From positions 89,498-153,497 of the forward strand of contig CANQQZ010000002.1 in assembly GCA_947626135.1 (NCBI GenBank): a stretch of 64,000 bases of DNA, in the 5' to 3' direction. The position numbers and the translations under genes are program-made. A model generated the notes under the pieces. It saw only the letters and a program-made list of their open reading frames with translations. It was not told where the DNA came from and did no database searches. Each line of letters opens with the position of its first letter. Position 1 is the stretch's first letter. Positions 12,386 to 22,321 of this stretch are shown here, one piece after another. Source of the DNA: an uncultured Clostridia bacterium (GTDB lineage: Bacteria > Bacillota > Clostridia > UBA1381).

Positions 12386-13143
12386 AGCTTCACCACCCTT
12401 GAATCAAATACCGGTCCGTTTTTACACACGCGCATATATCTGTTCATGCCCTCGAAGATCGTCTCGCACGAGCATACAAGACAAGCGCCTATTCCGCAGC
12501 CCATGCGCTGCTCCAATGACAGCTGACACTCGATGCCGCTGCCCTCGGCGATTGATTTTACGGCTTTAAGCATCGGCGCGGGTCCGCATGAAAAAATCAC
12601 GCCGCACGGATTATCTTTTATATAATTCTCCATCGCGGACGCGATATAACCGTTATATCCGTAGCTGCCGTCGTCCGTGCCTATCACGCACATTCCCGAT
12701 ACGGCTTTAAACTCATCCTCCATTACTACGCGCGATTTATCACGGAAGCCGAGAAATACGTTTGCCTCTCCCCCCAGATCCTTCGCGAGCTTATAGAGCG
12801 GGAACACGCCTATTCCGCCGCCGATTATCAGCGGATTTTTGTAATCCTTTATTTCGAATCCGTGACCGAGCGGACCCAGAATGTTGATATATCCGCCCTC
12901 CGGAATATCGGACAGCTCCTCGGTGCCCTCGCCCTTTACCTCGAAAATAAAGCGAACCGTTCCGTCTCCGGCGTCGCAAATGCTTATCGGGCGGCGCAAA
13001 AAGGTTTTATCGCCGCATTTTATATGCAGGAACTGTCCGCACTGCGCCGCCTTCGATATTTCATCGCTCTCAATCACAAAATCGAATATGCCGGGTATAA
13101 TTTCCGTTTTTTTGATTAATTTACATTGTTCGGTCTTCTTCAT
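12382..13143 (-). CDS. pyrK: Dihydroorotate dehydrogenase electron-transfer subunit PyrK
   Basis: 253-residue FAD/[2Fe-2S] protein that transfers electrons from PyrD to NAD. The FAD-binding domain carries RRPISICD, the NAD-binding part IIGGGIGVFPLYKL, and the C-terminal cluster motif is CGIGACLVCSCET with a later Cys in MRVCKNGPVF, giving the four cluster ligands. Its stop overlaps the pyrD start as ATGA. A 163-base gap separates it from pyrF upstream, unusual in this tight operon. Confidence 0.95.
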   Translation of the reverse strand: MKKTEQCKLIKKTEIIPGIFDFVIESDEISKAAQCGQFLHIKCGDKTFLRRPISICDAGDGTVRFIFEVKGEGTEELSDIPEGGYINILGPLGHGFEIKDYKNPLIIGGGIGVFPLYKLAKDLGGEANVFLGFRDKSRVVMEDEFKAVSGMCVIGTDDGSYGYNGYIASAMENYIKDNPCGVIFSCGPAPMLKAVKSIAEGSGIECQLSLEQRMGCGIGACLVCSCETIFEGMNRYMRVCKNGPVFDSRVVKL

Positions 13144-13171
13144 AAATTTCTCCCTTTACATATGATAGACG

Positions 13172-13294
13172 TTATTTAATGCGCGGCGCCGTTAATGCCG
13201 CGAATGACTGTCCCCCGCTGTCATACGGCGCGTCATGCAACGGTCCCTGCCGCATAACCTCGGAAGCAAACGGAACGAAATCGTCGCATTTCAC
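13172..13294 (-). CDS. Possible 40-residue ORF in the pyrF-pyrK gap
   Basis: A GTG-initiated frame of 40 codons ending in TAA fills most of the otherwise unexplained 163-base gap between pyrF and pyrK. It begins VKCDDFVPFASEVM and ends ALTAPRIK. I do not recognise it. There is no good ribosome site before the GTG; a competing frame starts at an ATG overlapping the pyrF stop and ends after 24 codons. It could be a small protein, a decayed gene fragment, or chance. Confidence 0.22.
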   Translation of the reverse strand: MKCDDFVPFASEVMRQGPLHDAPYDSGGQSFAALTAPRIK

Positions 13295-13306
13295 GTCTTT
13301 TTTTCA

Positions 13307-14221
13307 TTACAATACGCCTGTTATATCCTCCTTCATTCTTAATGCCTCGGCTCTCGCCGCCTCGGCAAACTGCTCCTCCTTCCAATCGCCCTTTTTATAC
13401 GCGCACATGACAGCGCGCGAGGAATTTACAATCGCTCCCAGACCGTCCGCGTTAAAGCACGGCTTTACACCCATTGCGCCTCCGCCCTGCGCGCCGTAGC
13501 CGGGCACAAGGAAATATGATTTGGGCATGATTTGTCTTAAAATTTTTGCCTGCTCCGGATACGTCGCTCCGACAACAGCGCCGACAGCGCCGTAGCCGCT
13601 TTCGCCTATTGTCCCGCTGTTCCATTCGTTTACCTTCCCGGCAACTATCTCAAAAATTCGTTTTCCGTTTAATTCCAGGTCCTGCAATTCTCCGGATGAC
13701 GGGTTTGACGTTTTTACAAGCGTGAAAATCGCCTTGCCGTATTTTTTGCAGTCCTCGACAAACGGCATTACGCCGTCCGTTCCCAGATACGGGTTTACCG
13801 TAATGCAGTCCGCGCCGCACGGCGATATCAAATCTCCGTCTATATCTGTTTTGCCAAGATACGCCTTTGAGTACGCCTCGGCTGTGGAGCCTATGTCATT
13901 GCGCTTAACGTCAAGGATCACATACAAGCCTTTTTCCTTCGCGTATTCTATCGTTTTATGAAGCGCCGCTTCTCCCGGCAGTCCGTACATTTCATAAAAA
14001 GCGGACTGCGGCTTCACCGCCGGGACCACATCGCACAGCGCGTCGATAAGCCCCTTGTTAAACTCCCAAATCGCCGCCGCCGCGCCGTTCAGATTTTTGC
14101 CGTGCCCGGCATACGCCTTTTCGCGAATATACGACGGAACATAATCAAGCTTGGGATCCAGTCCCGCAACCGACGGATTCCCCTTCTCCTTTATTTTTTT
14201 TACAAGCAGATCAACCGACAT
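13307..14221 (-). CDS. pyrF: Orotidine 5'-phosphate decarboxylase PyrF (type 2)
   Basis: 304-residue enzyme converting OMP to UMP. The length and the LDPKLDYVP N-terminus mark the longer type-2 family. The catalytic Asp/Lys array is in VILDVKRNDIGSTAEAY (Lys and Asp of the DxKxxD motif). VPGYGAQGGG is the phosphate-binding loop. It starts immediately beside the pyrC stop (14222), so translation is coupled. Confidence 0.95.
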   Translation of the reverse strand: MSVDLLVKKIKEKGNPSVAGLDPKLDYVPSYIREKAYAGHGKNLNGAAAAIWEFNKGLIDALCDVVPAVKPQSAFYEMYGLPGEAALHKTIEYAKEKGLYVILDVKRNDIGSTAEAYSKAYLGKTDIDGDLISPCGADCITVNPYLGTDGVMPFVEDCKKYGKAIFTLVKTSNPSSGELQDLELNGKRIFEIVAGKVNEWNSGTIGESGYGAVGAVVGATYPEQAKILRQIMPKSYFLVPGYGAQGGGAMGVKPCFNADGLGAIVNSSRAVMCAYKKGDWKEEQFAEAARAEALRMKEDITGVL

Positions 14222-15514
14222 TTATCTTTCCTCCAATTCTCCGTTTTTCACTCTTATTTTTCCGCCGACAATCACGTATTCCGGCTTGCCGTAAAGCTTC
14301 CATCCGTCATATGGTGAATTTTTGCTTTTTGACTTGAATTTATTAACGTCAACTGTCCATTCCTTACCGGGATCAAAAATCGTAATATCCGCATCCGCTC
14401 CCACAGACAGCGTACCCTTCGGAATGTTCAGTATTTTCGCGGGTTTTTCGCTCATAAGCGAAATAAGCTCGTTAATTGTGAGCACATTTTCCCTTACAAG
14501 ATACGTTAAGCCCAGTCCGAGCGACGTTTCAAGTCCGATTATGCCGTTTAGGGCAAGCGCGAACTCGCAGCGCTTCTCGTCTATATGATGAGGTGCATGG
14601 TCCGTTATAATAGCGTCTATCGTGCCGTCCTTCAGTCCCTCTTTGATTGCCGCAACGTCATCCTCGGTGCGAAGCGGAGGATTCATTTTTGCGTTCGTGT
14701 CAAATCCCTCGACAGCCTTTTCCGTAAGCGTGAAATAATGCGGCGCGGTTTCGCATGTAACCTTAACGCCGCGCTTTTTCGCCTGACGAACCAAATCCAC
14801 CGTTCCGCGCGTGCTTACGTGAGCTATATGCACCGGCGCGTCCACAGCCTCGGCAATCAATATATCACGCGCCGCCTGGACCTCCTCCGCCGCGCGCGTT
14901 ATGCCCCGCAGTCCGAGGTATGTCGATACTAAGCCCTCGTTCATATCTCCGCCGTCCGCAAGCGACAAATCCTCGCAATGAGATATTACCGGCAAGCCGA
15001 ACATCTGAGCGTATTGCAGAGCGTGCTTCATTAAAATCGGCTCCGATACGGGCTTTCCGTCGTCTGATACGGCTACGGCTCCCGCATCCTTTAAGCCGCC
15101 CATTTCCGACAGCTCTTTGCCCGCCATACCCTTGGAGATCGCTCCGACGGGATAAACGTTTGCAAACCCCTCGTTCGCCGCCTTTTCGATTATATATCTC
15201 ACGACCGCTTCGCTGTCGCATACCGGAGATGTATTCGGCATACATGCTACCGAGGTTACGCCCCCCATAACCGCCGCCTTTGTGCCGGTTATGATATCCT
15301 CCTTGTATTCCAGACCCGGATCGCGCAGATGCACATGCATATCCACAAGCCCCGGCGTCACGCATTCTCCCGACGCGTCTATTACAACGTCAGCCGAACT
15401 CGTTATATTTTCCGCAAGCTCCGCGATTTTGCTTCCTTCAACAAGCAGATCCGCGGTTTTATCGACGCCGTTGGCAGGGTCTATTATATGTCCGTTTTTA
15501 ATTAATATTTTCAT
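14222..15514 (-). CDS. pyrC: Dihydroorotase PyrC
   Basis: About 430-residue amidohydrolase that cyclises carbamoyl-aspartate to dihydroorotate. The zinc ligands are in [11 protein letters not shown]; a later HCED and HIAHVST supply the other histidines, and TDHAPHH the catalytic Asp. I start at the ATG at 15514 ([12 protein letters not shown]), preceded by AAGGGGTGATAAA; an earlier in-frame start adds 13 unlikely residues. A 116-base spacer with strong dyad symmetry separates it from pyrB. Confidence 0.94.
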   Translation of the reverse strand: MKILIKNGHIIDPANGVDKTADLLVEGSKIAELAENITSSADVVIDASGECVTPGLVDMHVHLRDPGLEYKEDIITGTKAAVMGGVTSVACMPNTSPVCDSEAVVRYIIEKAANEGFANVYPVGAISKGMAGKELSEMGGLKDAGAVAVSDDGKPVSEPILMKHALQYAQMFGLPVISHCEDLSLADGGDMNEGLVSTYLGLRGITRAAEEVQAARDILIAEAVDAPVHIAHVSTRGTVDLVRQAKKRGVKVTCETAPHYFTLTEKAVEGFDTNAKMNPPLRTEDDVAAIKEGLKDGTIDAIITDHAPHHIDEKRCEFALALNGIIGLETSLGLGLTYLVRENVLTINELISLMSEKPAKILNIPKGTLSVGADADITIFDPGKEWTVDVNKFKSKSKNSPYDGWKLYGKPEYVIVGGKIRVKNGELEER

Positions 15515-15548
15515 TTTATCACCCCTTCTGTTTTTCACAAGCGTACCC

Positions 15549-15597
15549 GGCAAGCCTCAGGTACCGGAGCGGGATTAGTAATCCCGCGTCTTGCCGG
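15549..15597. repeat. Nested palindrome in the pyrB-pyrC spacer
   Basis: Outer inverted repeat CCGGCAAG (15549-15556) and CTTGCCGG (15590-15597) enclose a near-perfect inner palindrome, GCGGGATTA-G-TAATCCCGC (about 15571-15589). The operon mRNA would fold into a stacked hairpin here. No U-run follows, so it is not a classic terminator. A processing or stabilising hairpin, or a genome-wide REP-type element, is possible. A 36-codon frame also crosses it (15519-15629), starting beside the pyrB stop without a ribosome site; I do not call it a gene. Confidence 0.6.
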
Positions 15598-15630
15598 AAG
15601 CAAATGCCGGCTGGTTTCACCGCGGGCATA

Positions 15631-16560
15631 CTATCTGTTAAATCCGCCGCGCGACAACAGATACATGACAGCCATACGCACAGCCACTCCCGATTTAACC
15701 TGCTCGTTTATCACGCTTTGAGGACCGTCGATGACCGATGAGGATAATTCCACGCCGCGGTTTACCGGTCCCGGATGCATCAAAAGCGCTCCGGGTTTTG
15801 CGAGCTTTAATTTTTCCTCGTCTATTCCGAAATATTTATGATATTCCCTTACGCTCGGGAACAAGCCCTTTTTCTGACGTTCAAGCTGTATGCGCAGCCC
15901 CATTACTATATCAGCGTCCCTGACGGCTTCGCGAACATCTGTATATGCCGCGACGCCCATTTTTTCTATCTGCGGCGGCATAAGCGTCGCCGGTCCCGCG
16001 ACAGCCACCTCCGCGCCCAACGCCCGGAGTCCGTATATATTGGACCTGACAACGCGGCTGTGGTATACGTCGCCGATTATAGCGACCTTCAATCCCTTAA
16101 AATTCTCGAAGCTTCCGAGCTTCTCATACATCGTAAGCATGTCCAGCAGCGCTTGCGTCGGATGCTCGTTCATGCCGTCGCCGGCATTTATTACGGAAGC
16201 GGATATCAACGGCGCTATAACTCCCGGCGCGCCGCTCATGCTGTGGCGCATAACAAGAATATCGGTACCCATCATATTAATTGTCTGAGCCGTATCTATA
16301 AGCGATTCGCCCTTTTGTACCGACGAGCCCGACGCGGTTATATTTGCGGCGTTCGCGCTCATGTATTTCGCCGCGAGCTCAAACGATAATCTTGTTCTCG
16401 TGCTGTTTTCATAAAACAGATTTACGACGGTGCGCCCCTGCAAATGCTGTGTTTTTTTATTCGGCTGGCTGACTACCATTTTCATTGTTTTTGCCGTATC
16501 GAGTATGTTTTTTATTTCCTCCGCGCTCATCCCTTTGAGTCCGAGCAGATCCCGTTTCAT
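15631..16560 (-). CDS. pyrB: Aspartate carbamoyltransferase catalytic chain PyrB
   Basis: 309-residue enzyme joining carbamoyl phosphate and aspartate. Signature STRTRLSFELA (carbamoyl-phosphate site), SVQKGESLIDT (80s loop with Lys), MRHSMSGAP and HPTQALLDM are visible. No regulatory PyrI chain is present in the window, as usual for Firmicutes. The start overlaps the pyrR stop (16557-16560). Confidence 0.95.
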   Translation of the reverse strand: MKRDLLGLKGMSAEEIKNILDTAKTMKMVVSQPNKKTQHLQGRTVVNLFYENSTRTRLSFELAAKYMSANAANITASGSSVQKGESLIDTAQTINMMGTDILVMRHSMSGAPGVIAPLISASVINAGDGMNEHPTQALLDMLTMYEKLGSFENFKGLKVAIIGDVYHSRVVRSNIYGLRALGAEVAVAGPATLMPPQIEKMGVAAYTDVREAVRDADIVMGLRIQLERQKKGLFPSVREYHKYFGIDEEKLKLAKPGALLMHPGPVNRGVELSSSVIDGPQSVINEQVKSGVAVRMAVMYLLSRGGFNR

Positions 16561-17114
16561 TGCCGCACCTCCCTGTCGTGAATAGTTACCCTTTTAAGCT
16601 CGCCGTTTTCGTCCAAATCGGCGTTTATATATTCGGCTCCGGACGCCGGAGCGTACATTCCCGTAAAATCCGGCTGGATCGGCAGCTCCCGTCCGCCGCG
16701 GTCCACCAGTACCGCAAGCTGTATTCTCTGCGGTCGCCCCATGTCAAAAATTGACTCTATGGCGGCGCGTATCGTCCTGCCCGAGTAAATCACATCGTCC
16801 ACCAGTACAATGTTCTTATCCTCTATCGCAAAAGGAATATCCGTTCCGCGAACTATCGGATGCTCCGCAAGCCTGGTCAAATCATCGCGGTAGAAGGTTA
16901 TATCAAGACTTCCCGCGGGAAGCGTCACACCCTCAATATCATATATTCGTTTTATAATCGTCCGCGCAAGCTCCGCGCCCTTTTTCTGGATACCTATAAT
17001 AACGGTATTACCGGCGCCTCTGCTGCGCTCGAGAATCTCATACGCCATGCGCGTTACCGCCCGCTTGGCGTCCTGCTCGTCCATAAGCACGGCTTTAGCT
17101 GTACCTATCGGCAT
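16557..17114 (-). CDS. pyrR: Bifunctional PyrR regulator / uracil phosphoribosyltransferase
   Basis: 185-residue PRT-fold protein that in Firmicutes binds pyr mRNA when UMP is high and causes attenuation. The PRPP loop is VLVDDVIYSGRTIRAA. VLVDRGGRELPIQPDF is the typical late motif. The start ATG 17114 is set by AAAGGAGG upstream. It leads the operon, but the roughly 90-base leader shows no obvious PyrR-binding hairpin or terminator, so control here could differ from B. subtilis or act elsewhere. Confidence 0.93.
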   Translation of the reverse strand: MPIGTAKAVLMDEQDAKRAVTRMAYEILERSRGAGNTVIIGIQKKGAELARTIIKRIYDIEGVTLPAGSLDITFYRDDLTRLAEHPIVRGTDIPFAIEDKNIVLVDDVIYSGRTIRAAIESIFDMGRPQRIQLAVLVDRGGRELPIQPDFTGMYAPASGAEYINADLDENGELKRVTIHDREVRQ

Positions 17115-17210
17115 TATATATCCGCCTCCTTTGTTAAAAAAATCCTCTTTTCCTCCGCTAAAAACAGCCCGTTCATTCCGCAAAGAAAACGAGTAAAATC
17201 CGGTAACATC

Positions 17211-17239
17211 ATTTTACCACACGGCGCGGTGTTTTTCAA
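17211..17239 (-). promoter_or_regulatory. Promoter of the pyr operon
   Basis: Read on the minus strand: TTGAAA (17234-17239) and TAAAAT (17211-17216) with a 17-base spacer, placing the transcript start about 90 bases before pyrR. It is back to back with the argH promoter. Confidence 0.75.
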
Positions 17240-17293
17240 TCTGATTTTTCAAAATAATTTCCCAAATTCCCCGATTTATTTTTCCCGAAATTG

Positions 17294-17322
17294 TTTACAT
17301 TCCCGACCGTTTATTGTATAAT
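17294..17322 (+). promoter_or_regulatory. Promoter of argH
   Basis: TTTACA (17294-17299), 17-base spacer, TATAAT (17317-17322). The transcript would start about 25 bases before the argH ATG, so the leader is very short. Confidence 0.8.
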
Positions 17323-17353
17323 ATCATACGAATATAAATTACGGAGGCATATT

Positions 17354-18733
17354 ATGGCAAAATTGTGGAGCGGGCGCTTTTCCAAAAGCACCGATAAAAA
17401 GGTTGACGATTTCAACTCATCCATACGCTTTGACAAGCGTATGTATAAGCAGGACATAGAAGGCTCAAAGGCTCACGCGAAAATGCTCGGCAGGCAGGGT
17501 ATCATTCCGGCTGAGGACGCGGAGAAAATAGTAACGGAGCTCGACAATATAGCTTCGGATATAGAAAACGGAAAAATAGAATTTTTAGTTGACGCGGAAG
17601 ATATTCACATGAATATCGAAAAAATACTGACCGACCGCATAGGCGACGCGGGCAAGCGCCTTCATACCGGCAGGAGCCGCAATGACCAGGTGGCGCTCGA
17701 CATACGCATGTATCTCATGGATGAGATCGACCAAATCCGCGGCATGCTCATACGCGCTCTTAAAACGCTTACGGCGCTGTCAAAGGAGCATGTCGAAACC
17801 ATTATGCCGGGATATACGCATTTGCAGAAGGCTCAGCCCGTAACGTTCGCGCATCATCTTATGGCATATTTTGAGATGCTCAAGCGTGATTTATCGCGTC
17901 TTGACGACTGCAAAAAGCGCATGAACGTTATGCCTCTCGGCTCCGGCGCTCTCGCCGGGACAACGTACCCGCTCGACCGTGAATTTGTCGCACGGGAGCT
18001 GGGCTTTGCCTCTGTTACGCTGAATTCTCTTGACGGTGTTTCCGACCGTGATTTTGTAATAGAGCTCGCGTCGTGTCTGTCCATTCTTATGATGCATTTG
18101 AGCCGTTTTTCGGAGGAGCTGATTTTGTGGTCGAGCCACGAATTTTCATTTGTGGAAATGGACGACGCCTTCTCGACCGGCTCGTCTATTATGCCGCAGA
18201 AAAAGAATCCTGACGTAGCGGAGCTTATACGCGGAAAGACGGGACGCGTGTACGGTCATCTCATGGGACTTCTTACAACGATGAAGGGGCTTCCTCTTGC
18301 ATACAATAAGGATATGCAGGAGGATAAGGAGCCGATTTTTGACAGCGTGGACACGGTTAAGCTTTGTCTGCCGGTATTATGCGATATGCTTGCATCTATG
18401 ACGGTCAAAAAAGACAATATGCTCCGCGGTTCAAAGGGCGGGTTCACAAACGCGACCGACGCCGCGGACTATCTTGTAAAGAAAGGGCTCCCCTTCCGCG
18501 AGGCGCACGCGGTAATCGGTAAAATGGTAGCATATGCAGTCCTGAACGAAAAGAATCTGGACGAATTCACCATAGACGAATTTAAAACCTTCTCGGATAT
18601 CATAGAGGAGGATATCTACGACGCGATAAGCATGGCTGCCTGCGTAAATGACCGCCGCGTTATCGGCGGTCCGGCAAAGGAGACCGTTGAAAACGCGATA
18701 AGGCTCGCGGAGGAATATATAGAACAGCTTTAA
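17354..18733 (+). CDS. argH: Argininosuccinate lyase ArgH
   Basis: 459-residue enzyme splitting argininosuccinate into arginine and fumarate. The ATG at 17354 follows ACGGAGG and gives the family start [11 protein letters not shown]; an upstream in-frame start would lie inside the promoter. [13 protein letters not shown] and the fumarase-superfamily signature [12 protein letters not shown] are present. It stands apart from other arginine genes in this window. GH42 follows 33 bases later and may share the transcript. Confidence 0.96.
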   Translation: MAKLWSGRFSKSTDKKVDDFNSSIRFDKRMYKQDIEGSKAHAKMLGRQGIIPAEDAEKIVTELDNIASDIENGKIEFLVDAEDIHMNIEKILTDRIGDAGKRLHTGRSRNDQVALDIRMYLMDEIDQIRGMLIRALKTLTALSKEHVETIMPGYTHLQKAQPVTFAHHLMAYFEMLKRDLSRLDDCKKRMNVMPLGSGALAGTTYPLDREFVARELGFASVTLNSLDGVSDRDFVIELASCLSILMMHLSRFSEELILWSSHEFSFVEMDDAFSTGSSIMPQKKNPDVAELIRGKTGRVYGHLMGLLTTMKGLPLAYNKDMQEDKEPIFDSVDTVKLCLPVLCDMLASMTVKKDNMLRGSKGGFTNATDAADYLVKKGLPFREAHAVIGKMVAYAVLNEKNLDEFTIDEFKTFSDIIEEDIYDAISMAACVNDRRVIGGPAKETVENAIRLAEEYIEQL

Positions 18734-18766
18734 ATTGTCACACTTAATAAAAAGGAATGCAGGGAA

Positions 18767-20722
18767 ATGAACATATTTGAAATGGAAAACCTATGCTACG
18801 GCGGTGATTACAACCCCGAGCAATGGATCGATTACGAGGGTATATGGGACGAGGATCTACGCATGATGAAAGAGGCGCATATAAACTGCGTTACTCTCGG
18901 CGTTTTTTCCTGGTCAATGCTTGAGCGCGAGGAGGGCGTTTTCGATTTCTCATGGCTCGACAACATCATAGACAAGCTATGGGCTAACGGAATACACGTA
19001 ATTCTTGCCACGCCGTCCGGAGCGAGACCGCCGTGGCTCGCGCAGAAATACCCGGAGGTTCTTCGGGTACGCGAGGACAGAACAAAGCAGCTTTTCGGCA
19101 GACGCCACAATCATTGTCTGACATCACCCGTCTACCGGGCGAAAACCGCGCGTATCGACAGCGAGCTCGCCAAGCGCTACGGCAGACATCCGGCGGTTGT
19201 TATGTGGCACATATCAAATGAAATGAACGGAGACTGCCACTGCGAGCGCTGTCAGGAAAAATTCCGCGAATGGCTGAAAATCAAGTATCACAATAATCTG
19301 GACGAGTTAAATCACGCATGGTGGACGACCTTCTGGAGCCATATCTATACCGACTGGTCGCAAATCGAATCACCGTCCACAATAGGCGAAAATATAGTCC
19401 ACGGACATAATCTCGACTGGATACGCTTTACGAGCGATATGACGATAGATTTTTACAACAGCGAGGTCGCGGCTGTAAGGAAATATTCCGATCTGCCCGT
19501 AACGGCGAACATGATGGATTATGAATTTCTTGATTACGGCAAGCTCGCAGAAAATGTCGATATGGTAACATGGGATAATTACCCCCAATGGCACGACAGC
19601 GCCTCGGCTCTGATTGATACGGCGCTGAGAACCTCCTTCATGCACGATATGTTCCGAAGCATGAAGCAACAGCCGTTTTTGATGATTGAAAGCACCCCGT
19701 CGCTTGTCAACTGGCACAGTGTAAATAAGCTGAAGGCTCCCGGGCTCAATACTCTCTCGTCGATGCAGGCGATCGCCCACGGCTCCGACGGGGTTATGTA
19801 TTTCCAAATACGCAAAAGCCGCGGCGCAAGCGAAAAGTTCCACGGGGCTGTAATAGGACATTCCGGCAGAAGCGACACGCGCGTTTTCCGCGAGGTCGCC
19901 GCTCTCGGCGAGCTTCTTGCAAAGCATCCCGAAATCAAAGGCAGCTACACCGCATCGGACGCAGCCGTTCTGTACGATTTTGAAAACGTATGGGCTGTAA
20001 ATGATTTATGGGGGCTTAAGGAAAACCGCAATTACCGCGAAATATGCATGGAGCATTACGCGTCTATGAAGCGGTTCGGAATAAATGTGGACGTAATCGG
20101 CAAAAACGCGGATTTCTCCCGTTACAAGGTTATAGCCGCGCCTATGCTGTATATGACCTCGGATCAGACAATTGAAAAAATCCGCGGTTTTATTCGCGGC
20201 GGAGGCATTTTTGCCGCGACATATCTGACGTCCTACGCGGACGAGCACGATCTCTGCCATATGGGAGGGCTTCCCGGCGGACTGATGGATGTGTTCGGAA
20301 TATGGAACGAGGAAATCGACAGCATTTACGACAGCAATGCCATTGCAGCCGGAGGGAAGGAATACGCCGTTTCGGATTACTGCGAAATCATACATCCCGA
20401 CAGCGATACCGAGATACTCGGAACCTATAAAAAGGATTTTTACGCCGGCTGTCCGGCGGTCACACGCCATTCCTACGGGAAGGGATGCGCATATTACATA
20501 GCGGCGAAAACCGACGGCGAATATCTGAAAAAGCTTTATGCCGACATCCTTTCCGAGCGCGGGATCGCGCCGCTGCTTGAAGGCTTTGACGACGGCATAT
20601 CGGTAACGCGGCGCGGTGATAAGCTGTTTATTATGAATTTTTCCGACAGTGAAAGCGAGGCATCGTATAAAGGAGAAAAAATAAAACTGCATCCGTATGA
20701 ATGCCTGATGCTTGAGATATGA
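18767..20722 (+). CDS. GH42 beta-galactosidase, cytoplasmic
   Basis: 651-residue GH42 enzyme. The N-terminus has YGGDYNPEQW, the family hallmark, then a TIM barrel with acid/base Glu in WHISNEMNGDCHC and nucleophile Glu in FLMIESTPS. A trimerisation domain and a small C-terminal beta domain follow. The Cys cluster CHCERC resembles the metal site of some GH42 enzymes. No signal peptide, so it works on imported galacto-oligosaccharides, together with GH2 at 916-3825. Confidence 0.94.
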   Translation: MNIFEMENLCYGGDYNPEQWIDYEGIWDEDLRMMKEAHINCVTLGVFSWSMLEREEGVFDFSWLDNIIDKLWANGIHVILATPSGARPPWLAQKYPEVLRVREDRTKQLFGRRHNHCLTSPVYRAKTARIDSELAKRYGRHPAVVMWHISNEMNGDCHCERCQEKFREWLKIKYHNNLDELNHAWWTTFWSHIYTDWSQIESPSTIGENIVHGHNLDWIRFTSDMTIDFYNSEVAAVRKYSDLPVTANMMDYEFLDYGKLAENVDMVTWDNYPQWHDSASALIDTALRTSFMHDMFRSMKQQPFLMIESTPSLVNWHSVNKLKAPGLNTLSSMQAIAHGSDGVMYFQIRKSRGASEKFHGAVIGHSGRSDTRVFREVAALGELLAKHPEIKGSYTASDAAVLYDFENVWAVNDLWGLKENRNYREICMEHYASMKRFGINVDVIGKNADFSRYKVIAAPMLYMTSDQTIEKIRGFIRGGGIFAATYLTSYADEHDLCHMGGLPGGLMDVFGIWNEEIDSIYDSNAIAAGGKEYAVSDYCEIIHPDSDTEILGTYKKDFYAGCPAVTRHSYGKGCAYYIAAKTDGEYLKKLYADILSERGIAPLLEGFDDGISVTRRGDKLFIMNFSDSESEASYKGEKIKLHPYECLMLEI

Positions 20723-20733
20723 TATCAAGCTTA

Positions 20734-20773
20734 AACGGCGGATCTGTGTTAAACAAATCCGCCGTTATTTTTT
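20734..20773 (+). terminator. Terminator after GH42
   Basis: 10-bp stem AACGGCGGAT (20734-20743) with ATCCGCCGTT (20757-20766), followed by ATTTTTTAT. It separates GH42 from the convergent lipoprotein gene. Confidence 0.8.
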
Positions 20774-20813
20774 ATATTCCCTCCGCTCCGGCATTTAAAA
20801 CCGAGTGGAAATA

Positions 20814-21371
20814 TTATTTCTGCTCCACGCTTATATCCTCCTGCTCCACCGGAGGCATGATCTCCTCAAGCCTCGGCACAGCAATATTGGCAAGATTCAG
20901 CAGAAGGTTCCTCTGATTATCATCAGATCCGGAACCGGCTGTAATACATATATAACAGCCTCTGTCATAGATGTTTATGGACGGGAACGCGATAAATGCC
21001 GTCTCGCCCAGATCCGCAATCTCCTCAGCGCTGCTTCTGTACGCGCGGTTGGTATCGTAATCGAACCATACATTTTCGACCGGTGTCTGCTCATTATACT
21101 GCTGAACGCTTATCTCCACCGGGTCCTGTCCCACGGGCTCGCTCCTGTAAAAAGCAGTCGCGGTGTTACCCTCATATTTTACCGCCCCGCCGTCTAAAAC
21201 CGGAGTATAGCCCGTCGCCGCGGCTACATCCTCCGCGGTGATAATCGCGGACGGGTCAACCACGGGAATCGGCGTCGGCGTCGCTTTGCTGAACAAACCG
21301 CCCGCTTTGCCGCATGAGCATAAAATTATGGTGCATGTCAGTGAAGCCAGAACAAACAATATCTTTTTCAT
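20814..21371 (-). CDS. Predicted lipoprotein, function unknown
   Basis: 185 residues. A lipoprotein signal (about 1-20, lipobox LCSC) is followed by a short Thr/Pro stretch (ATPTPIPVV) and a globular domain of about 140 residues ending in an acidic tail. I do not recognise the domain. It lies 17 bases after the transketolase C subunit and is probably the last gene of the cysS operon. Confidence 0.72.
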   Translation of the reverse strand: MKKILFVLASLTCTIILCSCGKAGGLFSKATPTPIPVVDPSAIITAEDVAAATGYTPVLDGGAVKYEGNTATAFYRSEPVGQDPVEISVQQYNEQTPVENVWFDYDTNRAYRSSAEEIADLGETAFIAFPSINIYDRGCYICITAGSGSDDNQRNLLLNLANIAVPRLEEIMPPVEQEDISVEQK

Positions 21372-21388
21372 CTTTTACACCTTACCTT

Positions 21389-22321
21389 CTATTTGCGGGC
21401 AATGACCGTTTTTGCCTGTTTAACTATATTTTCCACCGTCAGTCCGTAAGCCTCGAAAAGCTCGGCAGGCTTGCCCGACTGACCGAAATCCTCCGTGCCG
21501 ATAATCTTTACCGGACACGGCGCGTTCTGACATACGACCTCGCTTACCGCGCTGCCCAAGCCGCCCATCACGTAATGCTCCTCGGCTGTCACAATCGCGC
21601 CCGTTTCCTTTGCCGCTTTGATGATTATCTCCTCGTCGATCGGCTTGATCGTATGGATATTAATCACTCTCGCGCTTATACCCTCGTCCGCAAGCATTTG
21701 AGCCGCCTTTAACGATTCCTGCACGAGCAATCCCGTTGCGATAAGCGTGACGTCCGTGCCGTCTTTTAATTGAACGCCCTTTCCAAGCTCGAATTTGTAA
21801 TCCTCCGGATTTACGTCTTCGACCGCAAGCCTTCCGAACCGCATATAAACGGGACCGTCCATCTCCATTGCCGCCTTCACCGCAAGCTGCGCTTCGATAT
21901 CGTCAGCCGGATTTATAATCGTCATGCCGGGGATCGTGCGCATGAGCGCTATGTCCTCGAGACACTGATGCGACGCGCCGTCCTCGCCTACGGAAATTCC
22001 CGCGTGTGTCGCTCCTATCTTCACGTTTAAATGCGGATATCCGATTGAGTTTCTTATCTGTTCAAACGCGCGTCCTGCCGCGAACATCGCAAACGACGAC
22101 GCGAACGCGATCTTGCCGCATGCGGCAAGCCCCGCCGCAACGCACATCATATCCGCCTCGGCTATGCCCATATTGATAAATCTCTCGGGACACGCCTCCT
22201 TGAATTTCGTCGTCATGGTTGACTTTGACAGATCCGCGTCAAGCACCACGACGTTTTTATTTGGTATACCGTATTTGACAAGCGCCTGACCATAGGACGC
22301 TCTTGTAGCCTGTTTTGCCAT
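21389..22321 (-). CDS. Transketolase, C-terminal (pyrimidine/TK-C) subunit
   Basis: 310 residues corresponding to the middle and C-terminal domains of transketolase. GEDGASHQCLEDIALMRTIPGM is the typical pyrimidine-domain block (given here as its first and last parts); VTAEEHYVMGGLGSAV is in the C-domain. It pairs with the N subunit directly upstream; stop and start meet at 22321. Together they transfer two-carbon ketol units in the pentose phosphate pathway. Split transketolase is common in Clostridia and archaea. Confidence 0.93.
   Translation of the reverse strand: MAKQATRASYGQALVKYGIPNKNVVVLDADLSKSTMTTKFKEACPERFINMGIAEADMMCVAAGLAACGKIAFASSFAMFAAGRAFEQIRNSIGYPHLNVKIGATHAGISVGEDGASHQCLEDIALMRTIPGMTIINPADDIEAQLAVKAAMEMDGPVYMRFGRLAVEDVNPEDYKFELGKGVQLKDGTDVTLIATGLLVQESLKAAQMLADEGISARVINIHTIKPIDEEIIIKAAKETGAIVTAEEHYVMGGLGSAVSEVVCQNAPCPVKIIGTEDFGQSGKPAELFEAYGLTVENIVKQAKTVIARK

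Noticed and set aside
17115..17210. PyrR-binding attenuator in the pyr leader
   Set aside because: No recognisable PyrR-binding hairpin and no terminator/antiterminator pair could be drawn in the roughly 90-base leader.
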